A stretch of DNA of 64,000 nt from Virgisporangium aliadipatigenens. GTDB lineage: Bacteria > Actinomycetota > Actinomycetes > Mycobacteriales > Micromonosporaceae. Position numbers and translations under genes: made by a program. Location: contig NZ_BOPF01000022.1 in assembly GCF_016863615.1 (NCBI RefSeq), positions 1-64,000 on the forward strand, in the 5' to 3' direction. The notes below the pieces were generated by a model. It ran no database searches. It worked only from the letters and a program-made list of their open reading frames with translations, and was not told the origin of the DNA. Below, one piece after another: positions 25,176-32,530 of this stretch; the stretch's first letter is position 1; each line of letters starts with the position of its first letter.

Positions 25176-26738
25176 ATGTTCTCCGACCTGCCCATCCGGT
25201 GGAAACTCACCGCCCTGGTGAGCGCCAGCCTGGTGGCCCTCGCCGCCAGCTTCGCGGTCACGCTCAACAACAACCACACCACGAGCACCGCGGACGCCCG
25301 ACTCGAACGGGTCAACGCCGCCAGCGCGCTCGTGCTGCAGTTGGACCGGCTCGCCAGCGAGCTGAAGGTCAGCGGCCTCGAGGCGGTCATCCGAAACGAC
25401 CCGAAGGAGCAGGTCGACCTGCTCAAGGAGAACATCACCGCCACCGAGGCGGCGCTGGCCGAGCTGGCGGCGATCGACCTGCCGAGTCAGCTCGACTCGG
25501 CGGTCGGGCGGATCAAGGAGGCGTACACCGACTACACGGCGGTGGTCACCCGGTTCGTCGACTCGGCCGGGGCGGACCAGACGGCGAGCCGCCTCGCGTG
25601 GGAGCAGATCGGCGTGGACAACTACCTGACCAGCGCCGTCGTCGCCAACGAACGCACGCTGTTCGCCGAAATGATCAAGGCCATCAACAAGGACGCCGAG
25701 GAGGCACGCGACGGCGCGAACATGATCCTCGGCATCACCGTTCTGGTCGTCGGCCTGCTGCTGTGCGCGCTGGCGCGGATCGTCGTCCTGTCGATCACCC
25801 GCCCGCTGAGCCGGATCAACAGCACGCTGCGCGCGATGGCCGGCGGCGACCTGACGGTGCCGATCGACGTGCGCTCGAAGGACGACGTCGGCGAGATGGC
25901 CCGCACGCTGGAGGAGGCGCAGCGCGGCATGCGGGGCGCGATCGGTTCGGTCGCCGGTGCGGCGTCCGCCGTGGCCGAGGCCGCGGAGGAGATGTCGTCC
26001 ACGACCGAGTCGATGACGGCGTCGGCGCGCCACGCCTCGAGTCAGGCGGCGCACGTCTCCAGTTCGGTCAATGAGGTCTCGGAGAACGTCCGCGCCGTCG
26101 CGACCGGCACCGAGGAGATGAGCGCCTCCATCCGGGAGATCGCGGAGAACGCCAACGAGGCGGCCCGGGTCGCCAGCCACGCGGTCGACGTGGCCGAGGC
26201 GACCACCGCTCAGGTCGGCAAGCTCGGCGAGTCGTCCACCGAGATCGCCAGTGTCGTCAAGGCGATCACCGCGATCGCCGAACAGACCAACCTGCTGGCG
26301 CTCAACGCGACGATCGAGGCGGCCCGGGCCGGCGACGCCGGAAAGGGCTTCGCGGTCGTGGCCGGCGAGGTCAAGGAACTGGCCCAGGAGACGGCCCGCG
26401 CCACCGAGGACATCTCGCAGCGGGTCGCCGCCATCCAGGCCGACACCACGGGAGCCGTCTCGGCGATCAACCAGATCAGCTCGGTCATCGCCCAGATCAA
26501 CGACTTCCAGGCGACCATCGCCAGCGCGGTCGAGGAGCAGACCAGCACCACCGCCGAGATGAACCGCAGCGTGACGGCCGCCGCGGTGGCCGCCGGCGGG
26601 ATCGCCGACAGCGTCGAAGGGCTGGCCGGTGCCGCGGAGACCACCACGACCGGCGTGAACCGCTCCCAGGCCTCCGTGACCCGCCTGAACGACATGGCCA
26701 ACAAACTCCGCGGCGTCGTCTCCCAATTCCGCTACTGA
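25176..26738 (+). CDS. mcp: Methyl-accepting chemotaxis protein
   Basis: 520 residues. Membrane helix 1 (about residues 9-29), an extracytoplasmic four-helix-bundle-like sensor (residues 30-180), membrane helix 2 (about 186-210, [20 protein letters not shown]), a HAMP domain ([20 protein letters not shown]) and a long signalling coiled coil. The hairpin tip reads [20 protein letters not shown], the near-invariant receptor motif, with [20 protein letters not shown] after it. It relays ligand binding to CheA through CheW. The ligand is unknown. An unusually strong stem-loop follows the gene. Methylation helices fit a substrate for the CheR/CheB encoded next on the opposite strand. Confidence 0.95.
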   Translation: MFSDLPIRWKLTALVSASLVALAASFAVTLNNNHTTSTADARLERVNAASALVLQLDRLASELKVSGLEAVIRNDPKEQVDLLKENITATEAALAELAAIDLPSQLDSAVGRIKEAYTDYTAVVTRFVDSAGADQTASRLAWEQIGVDNYLTSAVVANERTLFAEMIKAINKDAEEARDGANMILGITVLVVGLLLCALARIVVLSITRPLSRINSTLRAMAGGDLTVPIDVRSKDDVGEMARTLEEAQRGMRGAIGSVAGAASAVAEAAEEMSSTTESMTASARHASSQAAHVSSSVNEVSENVRAVATGTEEMSASIREIAENANEAARVASHAVDVAEATTAQVGKLGESSTEIASVVKAITAIAEQTNLLALNATIEAARAGDAGKGFAVVAGEVKELAQETARATEDISQRVAAIQADTTGAVSAINQISSVIAQINDFQATIASAVEEQTSTTAEMNRSVTAAAVAAGGIADSVEGLAGAAETTTTGVNRSQASVTRLNDMANKLRGVVSQFRY

Positions 26739-26758
26739 CCAAGAAGAACAGCCAAGAG

Positions 26759-26796
26759 CCAAGGGGCGCGCCGGAGAGATCCAGCGCGCCCCTTGG
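26759..26796 (+). terminator. Strong stem-loop terminator after mcp
   Basis: CCAAGGGGCGCGC (26759-26771) pairs perfectly over 13 bases with GCGCGCCCCTTGG (26784-26796) around a 12-base loop, 20 bases after the stop codon. There is no U tract, common for actinobacterial terminators. It may act on both strands between convergent genes. Confidence 0.7.
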
Positions 26797-26956
26797 CCGA
26801 CGGGCGGACGGGCGGTGACATGGTTTATCCGCCCCGCCGGAGGCGGCGCGACTACACGCGGACGGGAAAGCGTAGGCCCGTAGGGCCCAGCGGTGCAGCC
26901 CGGGAGGCAACGGTAGGGCCCCCGACGCACCCGTGAAATAGAGCCTCTAAGGATTC
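26797..26956. other. Structured non-coding stretch between convergent mcp and cheX-like genes
   Basis: No credible reading frame. The 160 bases hold many inverted repeats: CCGCC-GGA-GGCGG (26836-26848), ACGGG/CCCGT, two copies of GTAGGGCCC 33 bases apart (26880-26888 and 26913-26921), and TAGAGCCTCTA (26939-26949). It could be a second terminator set for the reverse operon, a stable 3' RNA, or an interspersed palindromic element. I compared it by eye with c-di-GMP-I and ydaO riboswitch cores and found no match. Confidence 0.4.
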
Positions 26957-27442
26957 TCAGTTCGCAAGGCACATGGCGAAGCGCCCGGATCCATACCCCT
27001 GGACTTCGAGGTTGAGGTCAAGTCGCCGCCCGAGCGCCAGCAGGTAGCCGATCGCGTCGGGCGGCGGCATCTCGCCGGGCATGAACGCCTTGTCCATCTT
27101 CAGGCGGGGCTCGCCCTCCTGGTTGAGCAGTGAACTGCAGATGTTGCAGACCTCGGTGACGTTCTCGGCGAGCATCGAGGTGAGTTCCTTCTTCTCGATC
27201 GGCTCCTCGGTCCCGGCAACCGGGATGAGGCCGATCGCGGCGCCGGCGTACACGGACAGGGGGACGTCCATGCCGACCACGGCGCGCATCACCTTGCGGT
27301 CGTCGACATAGACGCTGACCAGCAGCTTCTGCCCGATGTCGACGACCTTCAACGGATTACCGGGGCTTACCGACACCGAGCGGCCGAGGAGCTCCTCGAA
27401 CATGTCCTTGACCGCCTTGGGGGCCGGCAATTCCCTTGTCAT
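26957..27442 (-). CDS. CheX/CheC-like chemotaxis phosphatase, divergent
   Basis: 161 residues with a central helix ENVTEVCNIC that fits the [DS]xxxExxN active-site pattern of the CheC/CheX/FliY family (Glu at the first position), followed 22 residues later by Pro in AFMPG, close to the family spacing. The preceding strand LLVSVYVDDRKVMRAVVGMD is also CheX-like. It is the last gene of the cheB operon, 30 bases after cheY. Such enzymes hydrolyse CheY-P. Sequence is far from the other CheX here, so a distinct response-regulator partner is possible. Confidence 0.6.
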   Translation of the reverse strand: MTRELPAPKAVKDMFEELLGRSVSVSPGNPLKVVDIGQKLLVSVYVDDRKVMRAVVGMDVPLSVYAGAAIGLIPVAGTEEPIEKKELTSMLAENVTEVCNICSSLLNQEGEPRLKMDKAFMPGEMPPPDAIGYLLALGRRLDLNLEVQGYGSGRFAMCLAN

Positions 27443-27452
27443 GCCATATATC

Positions 27453-27467
27453 GTCCCAAAAAGGGAC
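27453..27467 (-). terminator. Short stem-loop between cheY and the cheX-like gene
   Basis: GTCCC and GGGAC flank a five-base A (reverse strand: T) loop in the 30-base gap upstream of the last gene. It is too weak for a full terminator and may set mRNA stability or reduce downstream expression. Confidence 0.35.
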
Positions 27468-27472
27468 CTCGC

Positions 27473-27835
27473 TCACCCGAGAATCGAGTCGAGCGCGTCC
27501 TTGAAAGACTCCGGCGTGAACGGCTTCGTGATCAGGAACAACGCACCCGCGGCCTCGGCCGCCTGGCGCATCTCCGGGGTGCCCTCGCTGGTGACGAAGC
27601 CGAACGGCACCTGCACACCCTCCGAGCGCAGCTGGCGCAGCACCTCGACCCCGGTCATCTCCGGCATGTTCCAGTCCGACAGCACCAGGTCCGGCTTCTC
27701 GGACTTCGCGGTGTTGTAGGCCTCCCGGCCGTCCGACGCCTCGACCAGATCGTGCCCCTCGTAGCCCGCCTGCCGCAGCGTCCGGGTCACGATCTGGCGC
27801 ATCACCCGGCTGTCGTCGGCGATCAGGATCTTCAT
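27473..27835 (-). CDS. cheY: CheY-type single-domain response regulator (second copy)
   Basis: 120 residues, receiver domain only. The acidic pocket Asp7-Asp8, phosphoacceptor Asp54 (VLSDWNMPEMTG), the T of FGFVTSEG and the conserved Lys in LITKPF are all present. It differs from the first CheY by about half its residues. ATG 27835 overlaps the stop of the upstream cheX (ATGA), so the two are translationally coupled. A CheX sits before it and a CheX-like protein after it, suggesting that it has a dedicated dephosphorylation partner. Either this or the first copy is the motor-binding CheY; the other may act as a phosphate sink. Confidence 0.92.
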   Translation of the reverse strand: MKILIADDSRVMRQIVTRTLRQAGYEGHDLVEASDGREAYNTAKSEKPDLVLSDWNMPEMTGVEVLRQLRSEGVQVPFGFVTSEGTPEMRQAAEAAGALFLITKPFTPESFKDALDSILG

Positions 27836-28320
27836 GCCCCCACCCCACCGGCCTCCGCGGCACTGGAGGTGCCCTCCAGCACCGACACCGTCAACGGCTC
27901 GTTGTGCCACAGGCCGAACAGGGAGCAGACCTCCTTGACGTTCGGCCAGTGACCGCTGCCGCCGGTCTGCACGTGCGGCAGGGACAGCGCGGACGGCTCC
28001 GGCAGGAGGCTCTTGACGTTCCCACCGATGATGTTCACCAGCTCGCCCACGGCGTCGGTGATGTCCGCGGTGCTCACGTCGTCGTAGCCGATGCCCAGCA
28101 GGCCGGCCGCCGCGTGCCGGGACGCCGCCGCCGAGAAGCTGATCACGACGTGACCGCGCCAGGCGCCGGTGACCGAGACGGCCGCCGACACCTCCTTCGG
28201 CGTCTCGCCCGGCGGCATCTGGATCAGCGGGTTGACGCCCTCGGGATCGAGGTACGAGGTCCACACCTGTTCGGCGATGACAAGAAGGTCGTCCGCTGTC
28301 GGGGACGGGTATTCGATCAT
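27832..28320 (-). CDS. cheX: CheX-type CheY-P phosphatase
   Basis: 162 residues. The catalytic helix DAVGELVNIIGGNVKSLL matches DxxxExxN exactly; Glu and Asn are the residues that position water for attack on the aspartyl phosphate in CheX/CheC proteins. The strand GAWRGHVVISFSAAASRHAA and the closing VKEVCSLFGLW segment fit the family. It overlaps both neighbours by four bases (cheY upstream and cheY downstream), so the trio is tightly coupled. No CheZ is present in the window, so this is the probable signal-termination enzyme. Confidence 0.82.
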   Translation of the reverse strand: MIEYPSPTADDLLVIAEQVWTSYLDPEGVNPLIQMPPGETPKEVSAAVSVTGAWRGHVVISFSAAASRHAAAGLLGIGYDDVSTADITDAVGELVNIIGGNVKSLLPEPSALSLPHVQTGGSGHWPNVKEVCSLFGLWHNEPLTVSVLEGTSSAAEAGGVGA

Positions 28321-28703
28321 GCGGCTGCTCCGTTCGGAACCAGGCCGAGAAGCGCCAACTTCTCCACGATGGCGTCCGGCGTAAACGGCTTGATGACGTA
28401 CTCGTGGGCGCCCGCGGCCAGCGCGCGAACGATCTGGCTCTGCTCGCTCTCGGTGGTGACCATCATGAGCGTCATGGGCTTGTAACGGGCCTCGGCGCGG
28501 ACCGCGGTCACGAACTCGAGGCCGTTCATCTCGGGCATGTTCCAGTCGACGAGGGCCAGCTGCGGCACCTCGCTCATCTCGGCCAGCTTGTCCAGGGCCT
28601 CGCGGCCGTTGCCGGCCTCGACCACCGTGAACCCCAGCTGAGTGGCGATACGGGTCAGAATGAGCCGCATCGCGCGTGAGTCGTCGATCACCATGGCGTG
28701 CAC
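28317..28703 (-). CDS. cheY: CheY, chemotaxis response regulator (first copy)
   Basis: 128 residues, receiver domain only: Asp7-Asp8, phosphoacceptor Asp53 (LVDWNMPEMNG), Thr83/84 (MMVTTESE) and Lys105 (YVIKPF). The GTG at 28703 is favoured over ATG 28694 because AAGGGG lies seven bases upstream. It lies four bases from the cheR stop and overlaps cheX. In chemotaxis the phosphorylated form changes motor bias at FliM/FliN. Since FliM here lacks the known docking peptide, where this protein binds is an open question. Confidence 0.93.
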   Translation of the reverse strand: MHAMVIDDSRAMRLILTRIATQLGFTVVEAGNGREALDKLAEMSEVPQLALVDWNMPEMNGLEFVTAVRAEARYKPMTLMMVTTESEQSQIVRALAAGAHEYVIKPFTPDAIVEKLALLGLVPNGAAA

Positions 28704-28707
28704 GGCG

Positions 28708-29559
28708 TCACCCCTTTCCGTAGGCGCCCAAGGGCGCTGTTGTCGCGGCCTTGAGCCGGTAGGCCGAGGTACGCCCGGTCACCACCCGCTCGAACCGGTC
28801 GTCGATCCCGATCGTGGTCTCGGCCGAGCCGAGGAAGAGCCAACCGTCGGGCTTCAGCGCGGCACTCACCCGCTGCAGCACCGACCGCTTGGTCTCCACG
28901 TCGAAATAGATGAGCACGTTCCGCAGGAAGACCACGTCGAACGACGGCAGCGGTGGCAGCGGCGCCGCCAGGTTCAGCCGGCGGAACGACACGTTGCGGC
29001 GCAGCTGCGGCGAGACCCGCCAGTGCGCGCCGACCCGTTCGAAGTGGCGTACGAGCGACGCCGCCGGCAGGCCACGGTTCACCTCCAGCTGGGTGTACTG
29101 GCCGGCCTCCGCACGGGCCAGCATCTCGGTGGAGATGTCGGTGCCGAGGATCTCGTACGTCCAGCCTGCCGGCAGGTTGTCCTGCATCTGCATGGCGAGC
29201 GTGTACGGCTCCTGTCCGCTGGAGCACGCGGCCGACCAGATCCGCAGGTGACGCGCGGCGGCTCGGCGTTCCAGCAGTTCGGGGAGAACCATCGAGGTCA
29301 TCGCCGTGAACGGCTCGCCGTCCCGGAAGAACGACGTCTCGTTGGTGGTCAGCGCGTCGACGATGCGGCGGTGCACGTCCGGTTCGGGACGCTGTTGCGC
29401 CCGCAGCACGAACTCCGACACGGTCGACGCCCCGGTCTGCCGCGCGAGCGGCATCAGACGGGCCTCGACCAGGTACTCCTTGCCGGGTTCGAGGACAATT
29501 GCCGCATCGCGCCGGACCAGGCTGCTGATGAATGCAAACTCCTGGGCCGTCAGTGTCAT
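28708..29559 (-). CDS. cheR: CheR, chemoreceptor glutamate methyltransferase
   Basis: 283 residues. An N-terminal helical domain (FISSLVRRDAAIVLEPGKEY, then R-rich helices with ETSFFRDGEPF) precedes an S-adenosylmethionine-binding fold: LRIWSAACSSGQEPYTLAM and ILGTDISTEMLARAEAGQYT, and later VVFLRNVLIYFDVETKR. These are the CheR landmarks. It methylates glutamates of chemoreceptors for adaptation. ATG 29559 overlaps the cheB stop (ATGA). No C-terminal receptor-tethering pentapeptide-binding extension beyond the usual beta subdomain was noted. Confidence 0.95.
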   Translation of the reverse strand: MTLTAQEFAFISSLVRRDAAIVLEPGKEYLVEARLMPLARQTGASTVSEFVLRAQQRPEPDVHRRIVDALTTNETSFFRDGEPFTAMTSMVLPELLERRAAARHLRIWSAACSSGQEPYTLAMQMQDNLPAGWTYEILGTDISTEMLARAEAGQYTQLEVNRGLPAASLVRHFERVGAHWRVSPQLRRNVSFRRLNLAAPLPPLPSFDVVFLRNVLIYFDVETKRSVLQRVSAALKPDGWLFLGSAETTIGIDDRFERVVTGRTSAYRLKAATTAPLGAYGKG

Positions 29560-30797
29560 CGGGTCACCTCCATGGACCGCGCAGCGCGTCCGCCATTAAC
29601 GCGAGTGATCAAATATCTGCTGATCTCGTCGAGCGGCATGACCGCGGACGCGAGACCGGCGGTGGCGACCGCCCCGGGCATTCCCCAAACCACTGACGTT
29701 GCCTCGTCCTGGACCACGATGTCCGCCCCCGAGTTCGCCAGGTCCTCACAACCACGCTTGCCGTCGTGGCCCATGCCGGTCAGCACCACCGCGAGGGTGG
29801 CGCCGCCGTAGGTGCGGTTCACCGACCGGAACAACACGTCAACCGCCGGCCGACAGAAATTCTCCGGCGGGGCGGTGTTCAGGGCGGTGATGATCGAGGT
29901 GCCCTTTCGGTGCACCTCCAGGTGGAAGTCGCCGGGCGCGATGTAGACCGAGCCGGGCGTGACCGGCATGTCGGCCGTCGCCTCGACGACGGTGAGCGCG
30001 CTCGTACGGTCGAGCCGTTCGGCGAACATCTTCGTGAAGACCGGCGGCATGTGCTGCACGACCACGATCGGCACCGGGAACCCGGCGGGCAGGTTGCGCA
30101 CCATCCGCGACAGCGCGTCGGGGCCGCCGGTGGAGCAGCCGATGGCGACGACGTCGACCCGTTCGTTCCGGGAACGGGGACGCGTCGAAGGCGCCGGGGT
30201 GGGAGTCCCCGGAGCCGGGCGCGGGGTGGACGGCGGCGCGGCGGGGCCCGGACGCGTGGGAGCCGTCGCGGGCGGAGCGCCGAGACCGGGCCGGAACGAC
30301 GCCGGGGGCGCGTGCGGCACCCGGGGCACGAGGCCCGCCGGCGCGGCCGGCCCGGGGGCGGCGCCGCCCGGTCGGAGCGGGGCCATCCCGGGCTTGCCGT
30401 TGCACAACGCGTAGATCCGCGGGATGAGCTGCTCGCGGACGCTACGGATGGATTCGGAGATGCTGCCGACGTTGGCCGGCTTGGTGACGTAGTCGCTCGC
30501 CCCGGCGGAGAGCGCGTCGAGCGTGGCCGCCGCGCCCTGAGCCGTCAGGGTGCTGAACATGATGACCGGCAGCCGCCGGTCGCTGCGCCGAAGTTCGCGC
30601 AGGGTGGCGATGCCGTCCATGACCGGCATCTCGATGTCCAGTGTGACCAGGTCCGGCCGGAGCTGGGCTATTTTCTGCAGCGCGATGCGGCCGTGCGGCG
30701 CCGTGGCGATGACCCGAATGCCCGGGTCGTCGGTCAGCGCGTCGGTGATCAGGCGACGGACGACCACCGAGTCGTCGACCACCAGGACCGAGATCAC
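29556..30797 (-). CDS. cheB: CheB, chemoreceptor methylesterase/deamidase
   Basis: 413 residues. Receiver domain (Asp9-Asp10 pocket, phosphoacceptor Asp54 in VTLDIEMPVMDG), a long linker rich in Pro/Ala/Arg (about residues 140-200), then the methylesterase domain with catalytic Ser in IGCSTGGPDAL, His in VVVQHMPPVF and Asp in LTGMGHDGKRG. It removes methyl groups from receptors and deamidates glutamines. The linker is longer than the usual 10-20 residues and might alter control of the esterase by the receiver. It is the first gene of the cheB-cheR-cheY-cheX-cheY-cheX-like operon, behind a FliA-like promoter. Confidence 0.95.
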   Translation of the reverse strand: MISVLVVDDSVVVRRLITDALTDDPGIRVIATAPHGRIALQKIAQLRPDLVTLDIEMPVMDGIATLRELRRSDRRLPVIMFSTLTAQGAAATLDALSAGASDYVTKPANVGSISESIRSVREQLIPRIYALCNGKPGMAPLRPGGAAPGPAAPAGLVPRVPHAPPASFRPGLGAPPATAPTRPGPAAPPSTPRPAPGTPTPAPSTRPRSRNERVDVVAIGCSTGGPDALSRMVRNLPAGFPVPIVVVQHMPPVFTKMFAERLDRTSALTVVEATADMPVTPGSVYIAPGDFHLEVHRKGTSIITALNTAPPENFCRPAVDVLFRSVNRTYGGATLAVVLTGMGHDGKRGCEDLANSGADIVVQDEATSVVWGMPGAVATAGLASAVMPLDEISRYLITRVNGGRAARSMEVTR

Positions 30798-30853
30798 GCG
30801 AGCCGCCTCCAGCGCCGGGAACGGGCACGGTGCCCGTCCTCTCCAGCCGGACT

Positions 30854-30879
30854 ATCGGCGGAATCGCCTCGGTGATAAG
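30854..30879 (-). promoter_or_regulatory. Candidate FliA-type promoter for the cheB operon
   Basis: Reverse strand reads CTTA, 16 bases, GCCGATAG, with the -10-like part 57 bases before the cheB start. It differs from the flhA element by one base in each half but keeps the same spacing, and the -10 part is close to the classical GCCGATAA. Confidence 0.5.
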
Positions 30880-30891
30880 GAGAACTCCCGG

Positions 30892-31938
30892 TTACTCCCC
30901 GGAGTCCGCCACCTGATCCGCGACGGCCGTCTCAGAAATGGCACGATCGACCGTGAGCTGCTCCGGGCCGGCGATCGGGCCGAGGGCCGTCACGACCGGG
31001 TCGAGCAGCTTGTAGAGCGTCGCGCTGTCCAGCACGTCGCGCACGGTCAGCGCCTGGGCGGCACCGCTGAGCAGGTTCCACACGCCGCCCGCGCGGTCGG
31101 CCACCGGCACGGCGGCACTGTCGACGGCCTGCACCAGCAGGAGCTGGGCGGCCGCGGCGGCGCGCACCCGTCCGGAGACGAAGACCGCCCACGAGGCGGA
31201 GTGCACGGCTCCCGCCCAGTCGGCGATGCCGGGCCGGCCCTGACCGGTGACGGCGGCGAGCTTGAGCACATCGGTGCGGGTCAGCCGGCGGATCCGGTCG
31301 ACGAACGCGTTCAGCGCGGTCGCCTGCGGGCCCAGGTCGACGGGGCGCTCGGGGAGCTGGCGCACGGCCGACACGTACGGCGCGGCGAGCTTGCGGCGCG
31401 TCTCGTCGCTGAGCAGTTCGCGCAGGTAGGCGGCGACCGCCGCGTCGCACAGGACGGATGCGGCGCGGGCCGCCGACTTGAGCTGGACCACCCCGGCCGG
31501 GTGACGCCGCCAGGTCCAGTCCATGACATCGTGGCGCAGGCAGTGCAGTAATCCGTCGACGGTGCCGATCGGGGTGCGTTCGAGTACCGCGAGGGCGCCG
31601 GCGAGGTCGATGACCTCCAGTCCGGGGTCCACCTCCTCGCGTCCGGCGGCACCGGCGCGAGCGGCCTGCTCGCGGCGGGTCCGGGCAGCGGTCTCGACAT
31701 CCTGCCAGAGGGCGATCCGGTCCCATTCGTTCGCGCCGGCGGCGGCGATCGGGTCCAGATCTTCGGGGGTCAGGACGAGGGTGCGCAGCAGCACGTCGGC
31801 CACTGCCGCACCGCCGTCGAGGCGGGTCAGATCGAATCCCAACACGGGGGCACTCACCAGGCTGTACACACCCACAGTCTTCAGCAACCTGCCTGCAACC
31901 GGCAATCCACCGAACGGTTTCGCAGTCACTCTCCGCAA
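30892..31938 (-). CDS. Unknown protein encoded between the cheA and cheB operons
   Basis: Up to 348 residues, no family recognised. It is mostly helical and Ala/Arg/Leu-rich, lacks signal peptide or membrane helices, and ends with an acidic tail (ADQVADSGE). The start is uncertain: the 5'-most codon is TTG 31938, and GTG 31875 (VGVYSLVSAPVLGFDL) is a plausible alternative; neither has a good ribosome-binding site. Codon use resembles the neighbours. It lies between the cheW terminator and the cheB promoter, so it appears to be its own unit, yet its setting makes a motility-related role worth testing. Confidence 0.6.
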   Translation of the reverse strand: MRRVTAKPFGGLPVAGRLLKTVGVYSLVSAPVLGFDLTRLDGGAAVADVLLRTLVLTPEDLDPIAAAGANEWDRIALWQDVETAARTRREQAARAGAAGREEVDPGLEVIDLAGALAVLERTPIGTVDGLLHCLRHDVMDWTWRRHPAGVVQLKSAARAASVLCDAAVAAYLRELLSDETRRKLAAPYVSAVRQLPERPVDLGPQATALNAFVDRIRRLTRTDVLKLAAVTGQGRPGIADWAGAVHSASWAVFVSGRVRAAAAAQLLLVQAVDSAAVPVADRAGGVWNLLSGAAQALTVRDVLDSATLYKLLDPVVTALGPIAGPEQLTVDRAISETAVADQVADSGE

Positions 31939-32020
31939 TCGACGCGCCGTGGCAGCAGAGGTGCTACCGGGACAGGTGTGACAAGGCCGAGCCTTTGCGC
32001 ACCAGATCCACTACCCTGAG

Positions 32021-32056
32021 CAACAAAGAACCCGGCCGGGTGACCCAGGCCGGGCT
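32021..32056 (-). terminator. Rho-independent-like terminator of the cheA-cheW operon
   Basis: On the reverse strand AGCCCGGCC pairs with GGCCGGGTT across a ten-base loop (one G-T wobble) and is followed by TTCTTTGTTG, a U-rich run unusual for this GC-rich window. It begins about 27 bases after the cheW stop. Confidence 0.75.
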
Positions 32057-32082
32057 CCTTGAATATTACTCGCTGTAATGGA

Positions 32083-32526
32083 TCAGTCGCTGCCTGAACC
32101 GCCGCCGGTGTCCGTCGCGCGGGCCGTGTCCAAGGCGAGCATCAATCGACCGTCCAGTTTGAACGCGCCGTTGATGAGCTCCCGCAACGGACCGTGCAGG
32201 GTGTCCGGCGGCGGCTCGAACGCCTCGTCCGACAGTTCGACCACCTCGCCGATCTTGTCGACCAGCAGGCTCACCGACTCCTCGTCGGTGCGCACGATGA
32301 CGTTCATCGCGGGGCCGTCGAAGTCCCGCGCCGGGAGGCCGAGCTGCACCCGCAGGTCCACCGCGGCGATCACCTGCCCGCGCAGGTTGAACAGCCCACC
32401 GACCGCCTTGGGCGCCAACGGCACCGGCGTGTACTCGTGGAAGGAGAGCACCTCCTGCACGATCGCCACCGGGACCCCGAACAGCTGGGTGTCCACCTCG
32501 AACGTGGCGTACTGACGACTGGCCAC
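32083..32526 (-). CDS. cheW: CheW, chemotaxis coupling protein
   Basis: 147 residues of a single CheW domain: YATFEVDTQLFGVPVAIVQE, VGGLFNLRGQVIAAVDLRVQ, MNVIVRTDEESVSLLVDKIG. The N-R-G turn that contacts CheA and receptors is present. It bridges chemoreceptors and CheA. It follows cheA by four bases and is followed by a terminator. Its C-terminus ends in a Gly/Ser/Asp tail. CheA in this locus carries two CheW-like domains of its own, so the array may contain three kinds of CheW fold. Confidence 0.93.
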   Translation of the reverse strand: MASRQYATFEVDTQLFGVPVAIVQEVLSFHEYTPVPLAPKAVGGLFNLRGQVIAAVDLRVQLGLPARDFDGPAMNVIVRTDEESVSLLVDKIGEVVELSDEAFEPPPDTLHGPLRELINGAFKLDGRLMLALDTARATDTGGGSGSD

Positions 32527-32530
32527 CGCG

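Noticed and set aside
26797..26956. Cyclic di-GMP (GEMM) riboswitch near motility genes
   Set aside because: The conserved GCAAAGC core and tetraloop-receptor pattern are not present, and the position is a 3' convergent gap rather than a leader.
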